DNA from: a virus
Strand: one strand, 5' to 3'
DNA length: 46,351 nucleotides
Virus record (IMG/VR): IMGVR_UViG_3300032242_001264
Location: 1 to 46,351 of that record
Each line of letters starts with the position of its first letter. Positions within the stretch are counted from its first letter, which is position 1. The notes below the pieces were generated by a model, which saw nothing but the letters and a program-made list of their open reading frames with translations, searched no databases and was not told the origin of the DNA. Positions 23,416 to 32,700 of the stretch are shown here, one piece after another. A program made the translations under genes and the position numbers.

Positions 23416-25002
23416 GTACGAACTAATGTATATGGGCATGGGTAAGTCGTGATCTTCCATGCCCGAATGATCCCTCATCTTGTCGTAGATTGCAGGATCC
23501 CAGTCTTGTAATAGCATAACCATACGTATAACTAATAGCAGTGCAGCCACTAGGTCGTCGTGTTGTCCTACTTTAGCTTTGAATGTAATGCCCTGTGCTA
23601 CAAATGTTTTCAACTCGCTGACCAACACTTTACTGTTAATTTTGATTTGTTTTGTTTCAATTAGCTGTTTAAGTTTAGCACAAGCTGATATTTTTGCGGC
23701 ATGTGTAGTGTTGAATCCTTTGCGGAAACGGCGCACATGCCCTTTCTTAATTGGCTCACTTAGGAATAATCCTGGGAATGTGTCTTCACCTAATTCATTG
23801 ATAGCAACTAATGCTGCTTCACCTAGTGTATTATTTTCTACACTGTAATAAATGTTAGATGCAACACCCGCGGCCTGACATTTGTCGTCAATGTGCTTTA
23901 ACAAGTCCCGTAAAATGCGGGCCTGTGATTGTACTGGGGTCATATTATGATGCCATTCGCATACCTGATCCATACTAGGTAATTCCATGATCTGTATAGC
24001 AGCATAATCACCACCTGTACCTAAGCTAGGATCTAATGCTACAAGATACATACTATTAGGGTTGATTCTTTTATACCAACGTGCCTGCCCCATTTTCATA
24101 GTGGGCTCACGTCCTTCCATATCAGAAAGACTAATACTGTTGATCAACGTTTCGTCAAAGATTAAGAATTCACATTCGTGTTCTCGCTGGAATCGTTCGT
24201 ATCCTACACGCGATACTTCTTCGTTCTTCCACTTTTCATCACGGTCTGGGTGCTCTGACCAAATAGCAATACAAGGATAGAATCCGTTGCGTCCTAGTTC
24301 TTGAGCATTGCCGTGTTCGTCAAACCGCTTGTTAGCCTCGTTCCAAATCTGCGCAAATTGGTCTTCGTCACTATTCGGAGTTGATGTAATAATTGCCTTA
24401 CCACCAGTTGCCAATGTAGGCGAAATGGATGTCCAGAACTCGACAGCGATATTAGGTTCTACATAGGCAAACTCGTCACAGTATAGCAATGATACAGACA
24501 TACCACGACCTGTTGTTTCAGTTGTTGTCTGTGCAACAATGCGTGATCCGTTGTCAAACTCTAAACTTTGTTTGTTATAACTTGTAACACCTGCGCGGAT
24601 AAAGTCAGGACATGTTTCATATGCATACCGTAGACGTTGCATAATTTCCTGAGCACCAGTATATTTGTGCGCCGAGATAAGAATTGTACTGTCGGGTACG
24701 AACATAGCGTACCACAGTAAATAGCCTACGGCTGTTGTGGTCTTTCCCATCTGGCGCCCTAGCATATTTACACTGAAGCGGTGACCGTGATAGCTATCTA
24801 GTAAACGTTTTTGATAATCAAACGGTTTATATTGAATCTTACCTTTTGTGGGATGTTGGATAAAGAAGAAATTATCCAAGAAATATTTTGGGCCAGTAAT
24901 CGGGTCACTACATTTGAGCATATGCTCAACATCTTCGTCAGTCCAACGCTGTGTAGCGTTAGCTTTTTTAATTAAATTACCATCTAAACTTTTACTTGCC
25001 AT
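23413..25002 (-). CDS. 17: Terminase large subunit, gp17-like
   Basis: 529 residues. The packaging ATPase has an adenine/arginine segment and Walker A GRQMGKTT at 82-89, and Walker B LLYCDEFAY at about 172-180 with the catalytic Glu. A coupling motif STPNS follows. The C-terminal RNase H-like nuclease shows VALDPSLGTGGD, VENNTLG and HDDLVAALLL acidic motifs. It pumps and cuts DNA during capsid filling. It starts behind a terminator and a TAAATA element 5 bases before ATG, so it should have its own leaderless late transcript. Confidence 0.96.
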   Translation of the reverse strand: MASKSLDGNLIKKANATQRWTDEDVEHMLKCSDPITGPKYFLDNFFFIQHPTKGKIQYKPFDYQKRLLDSYHGHRFSVNMLGRQMGKTTTAVGYLLWYAMFVPDSTILISAHKYTGAQEIMQRLRYAYETCPDFIRAGVTSYNKQSLEFDNGSRIVAQTTTETTGRGMSVSLLYCDEFAYVEPNIAVEFWTSISPTLATGGKAIITSTPNSDEDQFAQIWNEANKRFDEHGNAQELGRNGFYPCIAIWSEHPDRDEKWKNEEVSRVGYERFQREHECEFLIFDETLINSISLSDMEGREPTMKMGQARWYKRINPNSMYLVALDPSLGTGGDYAAIQIMELPSMDQVCEWHHNMTPVQSQARILRDLLKHIDDKCQAAGVASNIYYSVENNTLGEAALVAINELGEDTFPGLFLSEPIKKGHVRRFRKGFNTTHAAKISACAKLKQLIETKQIKINSKVLVSELKTFVAQGITFKAKVGQHDDLVAALLLVIRMVMLLQDWDPAIYDKMRDHSGMEDHDLPMPIYISSY

Positions 25003-25007
25003 GCTAT

Positions 25008-25013
25008 TATTTA
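25008..25013 (-). promoter_or_regulatory. T4-type late promoter for gp17
   Basis: Minus strand TAAATA, 5 bases before ATG 25002, immediately downstream of the terminator at 25021-25044. No Shine-Dalgarno in between. Confidence 0.65.
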
Positions 25014-25044
25014 CTGAAAAAAATAGCCTCCGAAGAGGCTATTT
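25014..25044 (-). terminator. Rho-independent terminator, UUCG tetraloop
   Basis: On the minus strand AAATAGCCTC-TTCG-GAGGCTATTT: a perfect 10-bp stem closed by a UUCG tetraloop and followed by a T-run. It ends transcription of the gene at 25063-25899. Confidence 0.92.
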
Positions 25045-25062
25045 GGATTACATCCTAATGTA

Positions 25063-25899
25063 TTATTTTGTCAAACCAGCTAGTTTTAACATAGATGCCA
25101 TGCTTTCATTTGCACCTTCTTTGGTGTTTCTTACGGCATCAGCAGAGTCGCCAGATGCGGCTTTGCGTTTGTATGCAGGAATATTAACTGGATTCTTTGG
25201 ATCTAGATCTTTCAAACGATCTTCAATTCCTTCTTCCATTTCTTCGTCATCTTCTTCAGCAGCTTCGTCCATTTCTTCTTCAGAAGATTCACCGATAAAC
25301 TTTTTGTATTCTTTCATCAAGTTTTCAAATGTAGCAGTAGGCTGTGTTCCAATACGCTTTTCGCCGTTACTAGTTTCGCCGCCACCTTGTGGATTGTCTT
25401 GCTTGGCAAATTCGTTAGCATCAAATGCTGGAGGCTTTGTAGGATCAGCTGGACTGTTGTCATATTGACCCTCATCTTCTTGCTCTTCCTCGTCATCATT
25501 CTCTGCATCGTGGTCATCCATGTCGTGATCGCCATCACCGTCCATTTCTGGATTTAACTTGTCGATTACAGAACGCATCATATCGCTGTCAGTAGCAGCA
25601 GGTCCAACGGCTGTAACTGGCTCAGCAGTCATCACAGTTGGTTCAGGTTCCATGCCTAGGTGCTCTGGTTCTACTTTGCTTAATCCTGCTAGAGACATAA
25701 TGTCTTTTAGCATACCGCTCAATTCTTCGCCGCTAGCAGCAGTCATGTTGATACTGGCAGGAGTGTTTGGAGCACCACCCATCCCGTCCATCATGCCCAT
25801 TGGCCCGCATTCCTCTAAGTCTGCGCTTTCTCTAACAATGTTAGGATTTTGTGCATCTAGCTCAGCTAGGCGTTTCATTACGTCGATCATTTTCATCAT
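25063..25899 (-). CDS. Very acidic low-complexity protein, possible head core/internal protein (278 aa)
   Basis: The middle is extremely acidic (long Asp/Glu runs near residues 118-145 and 208-230) and Met/Gly/Pro-rich near the N-terminus (ECGPMGMMDGMGG). Short helical ends bear an N-terminal MIDVMKRLAELDAQN and a C-terminal SMASMLKLAGLTK. Acidic low-complexity proteins are typical of T4-like scaffolding core, which fits the packaging context, but no family is recognised. An AAGGA ribosome binding site 7 bases before the ATG supports the start. It ends in a strong terminator. An NIVRES site might be cut by a gp21-type protease. Confidence 0.75.
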   Translation of the reverse strand: MMKMIDVMKRLAELDAQNPNIVRESADLEECGPMGMMDGMGGAPNTPASINMTAASGEELSGMLKDIMSLAGLSKVEPEHLGMEPEPTVMTAEPVTAVGPAATDSDMMRSVIDKLNPEMDGDGDHDMDDHDAENDDEEEQEDEGQYDNSPADPTKPPAFDANEFAKQDNPQGGGETSNGEKRIGTQPTATFENLMKEYKKFIGESSEEEMDEAAEEDDEEMEEGIEDRLKDLDPKNPVNIPAYKRKAASGDSADAVRNTKEGANESMASMLKLAGLTK

Positions 25900-25901
25900 G
25901 A

Positions 25902-26495
25902 TTATTTCCTTGGGTCTTCTGCCAATTTTAATACACCACCGTGTGTATCTGATGGCGTATCGGTACTATATTTTGCAGCACCTTCTGTTGGGATTTCTTC
26001 TCCGCGGGCTTTACGCTGTAGTTTCAAGATGTCATTTAATTCTTTAACAAATCCAGTGTTGTATTTGTCGCCGTAATAATCTTCAAATTGAGGATTGCCT
26101 GCTTCTTTGTAATTGGGATCATTTAACAAAGCACCTTCACGTTCTGTGACAGGAGTTTGATATTCTTCACTTGGTTCGCCAGGACGACGAACAACTAAAT
26201 TCTGTTTGCTAACACCTAGTTCTGTTGCTAGGTATTCTGTAAGTTCTTGTTGTGTAGTTGGGTAATCTAATGTAACTTCATAGATACTAACTTCGCAATT
26301 CTTAACTTGTGGAAAATCTAAAGGAAGTGCTTGAATCGGAGTTTTAGCAGACTTTTTGAATCCACTCATTGCATATCTGTCTAACAATGTTTTCATTGCT
26401 GCTTCTTGCTCTGTTGTGAAGTCACCGGCCACTTTAACACGGAAGTCATACTTCTTTGAAGATTCGGAGAGGTATTCTTTGAATGTCTTGGTCAT
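25902..26495 (-). CDS. Candidate internal head protein with capsid-targeting-like N-terminus (197 aa)
   Basis: The N-terminus TKTFKEYLSESS resembles the T4 capsid-targeting sequence (MKTYQEFIAEA) that directs internal proteins into the prohead. YLSE-S also fits the gp21 cleavage rule (L/I-x-E followed by A, G or S). The body is alpha/beta with VKVAGDFTTEQ, TPIQALPLDFP and YPTTQQELTEYLATELG segments. It lies between the small terminase and the acidic protein. The targeting and cleavage are inferred from motif similarity. A late element 4 bases before the ATG supports late expression. Confidence 0.8.
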   Translation of the reverse strand: MTKTFKEYLSESSKKYDFRVKVAGDFTTEQEAAMKTLLDRYAMSGFKKSAKTPIQALPLDFPQVKNCEVSIYEVTLDYPTTQQELTEYLATELGVSKQNLVVRRPGEPSEEYQTPVTEREGALLNDPNYKEAGNPQFEDYYGDKYNTGFVKELNDILKLQRKARGEEIPTEGAAKYSTDTPSDTHGGVLKLAEDPRK

Positions 26496-26499
26496 AGTG

Positions 26500-26505
26500 T
26501 ATTTA
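26500..26505 (-). promoter_or_regulatory. T4-type late element fused to the small terminase stop codon
   Basis: Minus strand TAAATA, whose first three bases form the TAA stop of the terminase small subunit gene; ATG 26495 follows after 4 bases. Confidence 0.6.
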
Positions 26506-26985
26506 TTTATTCAGATTCTTTAGTTTTTCCAGGATGCTATTACGATCTGTGATAATATATCCCTGTCCCTCTACAGTTTCTGCACCTGTATCATTACCGT
26601 TTTTCTTGTCAATTGCTAACTTCTTTAGTTGCAGATCGACCATCTTTAACTTCTTATCAATCTTGTTAGTCTTGGCTGTAATGGCTGCGTTCATCATTTG
26701 TGCGGCAATTTCAAACATACGTGATCCATAACGTGGGTCAACGTTCATACCTAGATCCATTAGATCGTCATATGCCTGTTCAGCTTTAGCAGCAAGCCCG
26801 TCTAATTCTGCATCACTAACATCGCCTAGCCCTTTTACACGAGGTAATGCGGCAGCAATCTTGTCAAATTCTTCTAACCTATCTTCTAAACTAATTGGGA
26901 TAGTTTCTGTGGGAGTAGGCTCCGGAGCGATGTACTCTGTTTTTTCAGGAGCGATATTTAAAACTTCTTCTAAACGTTTGGTCAT
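26503..26985 (-). CDS. 16: Terminase small subunit, gp16-like
   Basis: 160 residues, mostly helical. A Pro/Thr-rich N-terminal linker is followed by AELDGLAAKAEQAYDDLMDLGMNVDPRYGSRMFEIAAQMM and a charged coiled coil (KTNKIDKKLKMVDLQLKKL is split across the second half), the usual layout of T4-like gp16, which forms a ring that recognises DNA and stimulates gp17. It lies close to gp17, but two genes separate them, unlike the adjacent order in T4. A TAAGTA element that includes the upstream stop lies 5 bases before its ATG. Confidence 0.75.
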   Translation of the reverse strand: MTKRLEEVLNIAPEKTEYIAPEPTPTETIPISLEDRLEEFDKIAAALPRVKGLGDVSDAELDGLAAKAEQAYDDLMDLGMNVDPRYGSRMFEIAAQMMNAAITAKTNKIDKKLKMVDLQLKKLAIDKKNGNDTGAETVEGQGYIITDRNSILEKLKNLNK

Positions 26986-26993
26986 AATATTAC

Positions 26994-27437
26994 TTATTTT
27001 CTTTTGGAGCCACCGCTGTAAATATCAGTCTCGTTCATGATTCTAAAACGTATACCCTGTTGTTTGCACCAATTGCTAGCTGCGGCCCATTTGGCCATGT
27101 TCTTAACATATTGAGCTTGATTGTAGGGATTTTTACCAACTTTTTCTTTTAACATTTGGTTAGCTGGTTTGATTTCAATTAGTTCGACATGCTTGCTCAT
27201 GTTCTTATCAACGTAAGTGATTAAGAAATCAGGGACATACACTGTCTGTTTTCCTGTTAGTGGATCACGATAGGGAATTTTAACACACTCACTAGCCCAC
27301 TGCTGGATGCTAGGATTGTTATCGCAGAATGTCATAAAGGTGTATTCCCAACTTGATCTATATGTAGGATCACGACCTCCTACAAATTTATCAGGGTTCT
27401 TTACTTTGTAAACACCTTGACTGAACTTTAAGCTCAT
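26994..27437 (-). CDS. 4: Head-completion nuclease, gp4-like
   Basis: 147 residues. TYRSSWEYTFMTFCDNN, VYVPDFLI and LIEIKPANQ give the Glu, Asp and E-x-K residues of a TnsA/PD-(D/E)xK-type nuclease, as in the T4 gp4 head-completion family. The C-terminal AQYVKNMAKWAAASNWCKQQGI block is also characteristic. gp4 acts at the packaged head before tail joining. It overlaps the upstream gene by 4 bases (ATGA). Confidence 0.88.
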   Translation of the reverse strand: MSLKFSQGVYKVKNPDKFVGGRDPTYRSSWEYTFMTFCDNNPSIQQWASECVKIPYRDPLTGKQTVYVPDFLITYVDKNMSKHVELIEIKPANQMLKEKVGKNPYNQAQYVKNMAKWAAASNWCKQQGIRFRIMNETDIYSGGSKRK

Positions 27438-27805
27438 GCTACTACGTTTCTTTGCACTTCAAAATGTGGAGTAAACCCTCGAGCATAACCTAAGAAGCTG
27501 GTCTTTACTCTGTTGTAATTTAAAATCTCAGATACTAATGCTGATATTTCTGCACTATCCAACCCACGTAATGTATCTAAAATTTGCATGGGATTATATC
27601 CATCCTTCTTAGCCTGCTTCATAATAATAACTGCAACAGATTCTGCTGCTACAGGATCAAATTTTCGACTGGTGAAGAATCCAGTCATTGCTGCTAATAC
27701 TGATGCACTTAGTTCCAACGGTTGTGCATAATAATTATCAAACGCCTGCACAGTGGCATCTGCGGTTGATTTAGTTGCAGGTAAGTTGCTGTAAAGATTT
27801 TTCAT
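27434..27805 (-). CDS. Conserved structural-module protein of unknown function (123 aa)
   Basis: A helical protein with LELSASVLAAMTGFFTSRKFDPVAAESVAVII, then QILDTLRGLDSAEISALVSEILN and a C-terminal KTSFLGYARGF. The segment is strongly conserved in my memory of aquatic T4-like phages, always among head and tail genes. It is coupled to gp4 by an ATGA overlap. It could be a virion or assembly factor; no partner can be named from sequence. Confidence 0.75.
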   Translation of the reverse strand: MKNLYSNLPATKSTADATVQAFDNYYAQPLELSASVLAAMTGFFTSRKFDPVAAESVAVIIMKQAKKDGYNPMQILDTLRGLDSAEISALVSEILNYNRVKTSFLGYARGFTPHFEVQRNVVA

Positions 27806-27806
27806 T

Positions 27807-28973
27807 TTAATTGCCTGTTAATTTTTTAGCAAGTGCAGTTGTTGCTTGGGTGAGTCCATTGACACTAGAATTTTGACCAGAAAATAAATTAATTCCAAGA
27901 TTGCCCAATGCTCCAGCATTCCCAGTATTAATAGCATCTTTAAGTTGTTGACCTGCACCGCCTGGCTGATTTCCTGTGGCTGAAATATTTCCTAAGACGC
28001 CAGTTAATATACTGTACCCTTCTGTTTGCAATCCTGCTTTGCTTAATTGTCTTACATTTTTAGCTAGTGAGTTTGCTTGTATGGCTACCCCTAAAAAGTC
28101 TAAAGGACTTTTTGCATTAGTAAGTGCGCCAAACAATCCTGTTGCTCCAGAAATAACTCCACCACCGCCAAATAATGTATTAGTGCCATTGCCTCCGACA
28201 CTTAATGGGCTAGGGGAAGTATCATAGTATATTGCGGCAAAGTTTTCAGGAGCATTACCTTTTTGTATAATACCTTGACTATATATAACATTTTCATATG
28301 CTACAGTCATTTTACTACCTAGTATTTTATTACCTTCATCCTGACTAACACCGTCGTGCGCCCAATCTGTAACTATGGGATTAACCAATGTTACTTGTGT
28401 AAATTTATGCTGATGCATTACATAGATATCGATTGTGTCAAAGAATTGCGTTGATTGATTATTGTTTAACCCGTAGTTGTTATCTTTGATACCATATTTT
28501 GTATCAGTAAACGCTACAGGAATTTGTCCTTTAGATAGTTTGCCGCCTGTGCTATCACCGTAATTACTATCTGCAAAATAATATTTGTAATAGTTCTTCC
28601 ATAGATTTGTAGTGATATCGCTATTATCATCGTGAAAATCTATATTAATATTTCCGTAATTAAGTTTAGTCTGCACTACCGTTTTTCTATTATACTGATT
28701 AAGTGTTTCTGTAGTAATAGTGAATTTTGGAAGGTCAATCTTCTTAACTAGTAAGCCTACATTTTTACTGTATTTTTCTAACCATTCTTTATCTTTAATT
28801 ACACCTGATTTAAGGTTAAATGAGACAAAGTATAAAAATCCTAATTTAGGAGCGCGAGCATATGTATCTGCCACATATAGACGACTAGCATGTTTGTAGT
28901 CTTTCATCTGTGCAGAATTGCCAAATATACCAGCACCTACACCACCTAAAAAGTTTGTAAAAGGATTACTCAT
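27807..28973 (-). CDS. Tail-tube-fold protein, candidate baseplate/tube initiator (gp54/gp48-like)
   Basis: 388 residues. After an N-terminal YKHASRLYVADTYARAPK segment, residues about 45-215 alternate long strands (LGFLYFVSFNL, LVKKIDLPKFTI, VVQTKLNYGNINIDFHDD), matching the tail-tube fold of gp19 and the tube-initiating gp48 and gp54. The C-terminal 150 residues are Gly/Ala/Asn-rich and probably disordered. Its place directly after gp19 suits a tube-related role, but gp48 and gp54 cannot be told apart here. The late element 5 bases before the ATG follows a terminator. Confidence 0.7.
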   Translation of the reverse strand: MSNPFTNFLGGVGAGIFGNSAQMKDYKHASRLYVADTYARAPKLGFLYFVSFNLKSGVIKDKEWLEKYSKNVGLLVKKIDLPKFTITTETLNQYNRKTVVQTKLNYGNINIDFHDDNSDITTNLWKNYYKYYFADSNYGDSTGGKLSKGQIPVAFTDTKYGIKDNNYGLNNNQSTQFFDTIDIYVMHQHKFTQVTLVNPIVTDWAHDGVSQDEGNKILGSKMTVAYENVIYSQGIIQKGNAPENFAAIYYDTSPSPLSVGGNGTNTLFGGGGVISGATGLFGALTNAKSPLDFLGVAIQANSLAKNVRQLSKAGLQTEGYSILTGVLGNISATGNQPGGAGQQLKDAINTGNAGALGNLGINLFSGQNSSVNGLTQATTALAKKLTGN

Positions 28974-28978
28974 AGTAA

Positions 28979-28984
28979 TATTTA
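28979..28984 (-). promoter_or_regulatory. T4-type late promoter
   Basis: Minus strand TAAATA, 5 bases before ATG 28973, just downstream of the terminator at 28991-29019. No Shine-Dalgarno. Confidence 0.65.
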
Positions 28985-28990
28985 GTCAAT

Positions 28991-29019
28991 AAAAAAGCCG
29001 GGGATAAACCCGGCTTTTT
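28991..29019 (-). terminator. Bidirectional rho-independent terminator after gp19
   Basis: GCCGGG (28997-29002) pairs with CCCGGC (29009-29014), flanked by an A-run and a T-run so the stem extends to about 11 bp. It works in either direction; here it ends the tail-tube message. Confidence 0.9.
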
Positions 29020-29035
29020 GCGATGAACGATATTA

Positions 29036-29668
29036 TTAGCCGCCTAGTGCTAGTGTACGTGCAGTGCGTCCGACTGCTGCACCTAAGCCTGTCAATGCAC
29101 CTGCTGCATCAACTTGTACTGCGTTATCATAAGTGATAGTCATTGCAATATCCATTGGATCGTTGCTTGTGTAATCACCACCTTGATACGTTGCAACTTT
29201 TAGGAAACAACCATGGAATTCAAATGCTTCTAATACAGCAGGAGTATAAGCGCCGTTACCGCCATCTAAGATTTCAACACGCATCATAAACTTATAGTCA
29301 ATACCGCTAGCGGCACCGCTTTGTTCATAGAAGTCAAACTGCTTCTGTAGTTGTTCGCCAACTTTCTTACTAACTGCACCAGTGACATCATCACGAACTG
29401 TTAGTTTAGCATCGGCAAAACTGTGACGTCCTGCTAGTTTAACAGTGCTGTTATACACTGCTAACTTGATTTCTTCAAAGCTAACTTCTGGACGAGTTAC
29501 GTTCATGACCTGTTTGGTCAATTCTGTGCTAGGTGTTCCTGCAACACCAAATCCGTCTAGTGTAACACGGAAGCGGTATTTCAGCTTTGGCATCAACAGG
29601 CCTTGATTTGACGAACTTTGATCAGTCGACAAAGGCACTGTGAATCTATTTAAACTTGCGATTGGCAT
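29036..29668 (-). CDS. 19: Tail tube protein, gp19-like
   Basis: 210 residues, slightly longer than T4 gp19. The core YRFRVTLDGFGVAG, VMNVTRPEVSFEEIKL, YNSTVKLAGRHSFADAKLTVRDD is the tail-tube signature. It polymerises into the inner tube through which DNA passes. It has a full leader: TAAATA at 29691-29696 and AAGGAG 7 bases before the ATG, suggesting high late expression. A strong terminator follows the gene. Confidence 0.95.
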   Translation of the reverse strand: MPIASLNRFTVPLSTDQSSSNQGLLMPKLKYRFRVTLDGFGVAGTPSTELTKQVMNVTRPEVSFEEIKLAVYNSTVKLAGRHSFADAKLTVRDDVTGAVSKKVGEQLQKQFDFYEQSGAASGIDYKFMMRVEILDGGNGAYTPAVLEAFEFHGCFLKVATYQGGDYTSNDPMDIAMTITYDNAVQVDAAGALTGLGAAVGRTARTLALGG

Positions 29669-29690
29669 GTATATGCTCCTTATTCTTTAA

Positions 29691-29696
29691 TATTTA
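29691..29696 (-). promoter_or_regulatory. T4-type late promoter of gp19 with normal leader
   Basis: Minus strand TAAATA 22 bases before ATG 29668, with AAGGAG at 29681-29676. Unlike most late elements here, it leaves room for a Shine-Dalgarno. Confidence 0.7.
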
Positions 29697-29700
29697 CCTA

Positions 29701-32700
29701 TTATAGTCCGGCTGCAATTGCACCAGTATTCTTAATACGTAGTGGAATGTAGATGAACTCAACTGCTTTAACTGGTTCAATAGCAATATCCATATATAGC
29801 TCAGAGCGGTCAATTCTTGCAGGTGTATTGTTTGTGCCATCACATACAACAACGAAGTCATAAAGAGCACGTTGACCTACTAGCTCTAGTAATAGGCTTT
29901 CGGCAGCAGCTTTGATTTCACGGCGTGTTTGTGCATCGTTTGGTTCAAATAGATATGGCTTGGCTAAGATACCTAATTGTCTACGTAGGTATGCAACTAA
30001 ACGAACTACGTTGATACGATCCAATGCGCTAGCATTCTTAGCACGAGTGTATTGACCAAAGTTAACAACACCTACACCTGGTAGAGTTGCAATTGGGTTA
30101 ATCTTAACATCGTGTAGAACGTTGCGTAGACCTTCGTACAATGCAGCAGTCTTAAACTCACCTTCGGCTGTAATGTAACCAACGCTACTTGCATTGTCAA
30201 CACCACCACGACGTGTACCTGCTGGTGCAAACCATTGGTAGCTCTTGGCATCGCTATTGATGATTGTACGTAGCATCATGTGACTTGGCGGAACAACAAT
30301 GTTGTTACCTGTGTTGTCAGTTGTGTAACCACTTGGATAGAACATACCCATGTATTCGTCATATGTAACTGCGCCATCGTCACCGTTATCAAATGCTAGA
30401 CCAGTGTTCATGCCCCATGCATTTAATGCAGTTGCAGTTGGTGTTAAACGGAATGGTGTATCACCGATAACAAATGCTGTCTGACCACGATCAGTGTTAA
30501 ATGCAACCATGTTTGCAATAGCTTCTGGGTAACCAGGAGTTGCAATCAAGTTGAATACCAATGTATCTGTATCACGCACAGCAGCGTTGGTATCAATCAT
30601 TGCTTTTAGTTTAGATACAACATATCCACGTTGTGCATGACGACCAAACTTACCAGAACCATCTTCATTGTTAGGGCTAACCGTGACCCAACGATCTGGC
30701 GTATAGATTGGTAGTCCAGTAGCCGGATCAATCATGTTATCGTTTTGATATCTGATGTTTTTGCCTAGGTTAGCTTCTAAATTCAAATGTCCTTTTACAA
30801 ACTTCTTGATGTTATAACCGCTACGGCGTAGGTTCCATAACTTCATACCTTTTGGATACAATGCTGGATCTGGAGCATCTGGATCAACATAATCGTATGT
30901 TAATAATTTTTGTACAGAATCAGGCACTACATCATCACCAGCACCACTCCAACGTGCATCAGCAAACAACCAACCATTAGGAGTTGTTTGATCAGCAGTA
31001 TCTTGTAGTACCCACTTTAATGTAGCTACACCGTCATATACGTAAACATTCTTACCGTACATTTCTGTATCGGCAGTGGAGATCCAAATATCACCGTTAA
31101 CTAGATCGCTACCATCACTTTGTGTAGTAGGTTGTGTTGCACTGATGATAGGGCCTGCAGGATCAGTTCCTGTGTAACCACTGTAATTTTGATATCCAAC
31201 CCAGTGTGTACCATTATGAATCATAATGTCAACATCGTTAACATTTGAATCATACCATAGACGACCGTCATCTGGCAATACTGTAGGAGTTGTTTTTTTA
31301 GCTTCGTATACTAGCGGCTTCCAATTAGAGGCAATATATGTAAACCCTTCTTGTGTTGCGGCTGCATATAAATTAGCAGTTCCTGACTTTGTAACCATAT
31401 TGTAGGCAGATAGCCCAATAGTGCCCAATGGATTATTTGTACTATCAGATAATTCAAAATCTCCACCTAGCGCATGTTTAAATGTAACTTTATGTGTAGA
31501 TGCATCGTAGGTTGCAGATACATTTACCAACCCAGCGGCACTTAATGCAGCAGGAATTTGTGCAGCTACACTATTAGATAAACTACCAGAAACGTTGATT
31601 GTCTTGGTTGCTCCCCAAACACTGCTACTTCCTAATGTTTCTCTAATAGTAAATTGGCTGGTACTTGATTGTGTAGAAGTACTTGCACCGCTTACTACTG
31701 TTGTTGGGCTTGTAGAATTACGTCTCCATACTTTAAAAGTTGCTCTTGCAGTGCTTGCATTTGCTATTCCGTAGTGATCATAATCAGTTTCAACAAATAC
31801 TGTTCCCACTGGAATGTTTTTGCCGCCGCCTGTGTAGTCAAACTTTTCTAATGCTTGACGTGTACTGCTATAAATTGGAGCACTTACAGTAGTCCAAGAT
31901 TTCGTGCTACCGTTGTAATATTTTACAAGCCAATTTGCTCCAAGACCCGGAGTAGTTGTCTGAATCCAGATGCTGCCGGATACTGCTGTGCTGGTTGTCC
32001 ATGTTGGATAATCAGTATGGGGGCTTAGTTGTACTTTCTTACCACTGTCAAAACCGCCTTGTACTAATGTCCAAGTGTTATCTGCTTTTTTGTAGTATAG
32101 CTGATTTGTATTTGCACCAGTGATAACCATTGCATAGTCGCCCTGTAGGCCAAAAGAAGATGCAGGTATACTACCGTTTAATGCTGTATCCATATTGTCA
32201 TCATCGATAATTAATGGAGTTATAGTTTTAAACTTGCCGGCAGGATTTTGTCCAGTAGCATCATATTCTTTAATGCCGTATAGACTAGAATCGCTGTCAA
32301 CCCAGTACGTACCTGCAACCGGTGTGCCAGTTGGAATACTTGTGCTAGGCGTTAGTTGACCTAGGTCAACATCAGCACGGACAACATAAGCTCTAGAACT
32401 TACGCCTAGTGCGCTGTATGCAGCTTGTAAACCGTATTCGTTTAATTCGCCACCATGTACAGGATTACTACTAGCATCTGTATAGAATAGCGGGGTACCG
32501 AATGTATCAGTTAAGTCACGTTGACTTGTGATAACATAAACTTTACCTGCATTAGCAGCAGTCGTACCTTGCGCGGTACCTGTTGCAGAAGCGTTGCTCT
32601 TGTCTTGTGCAGTAGCAACGAAAATAAGTGGTGTAGTGCCAGGTGCCGACGGAGTATAGAAACTCTCGTCAATAACTGATACGCTTACGCCTGGTGAACC

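Noticed and set aside
24848-25468. Plus-strand frame of 206 codons opposite gp17 and the acidic protein
   Set aside because: Ser-rich antisense product of the acidic Asp/Glu region; crosses a terminator and no promoter or ribosome binding site is present.
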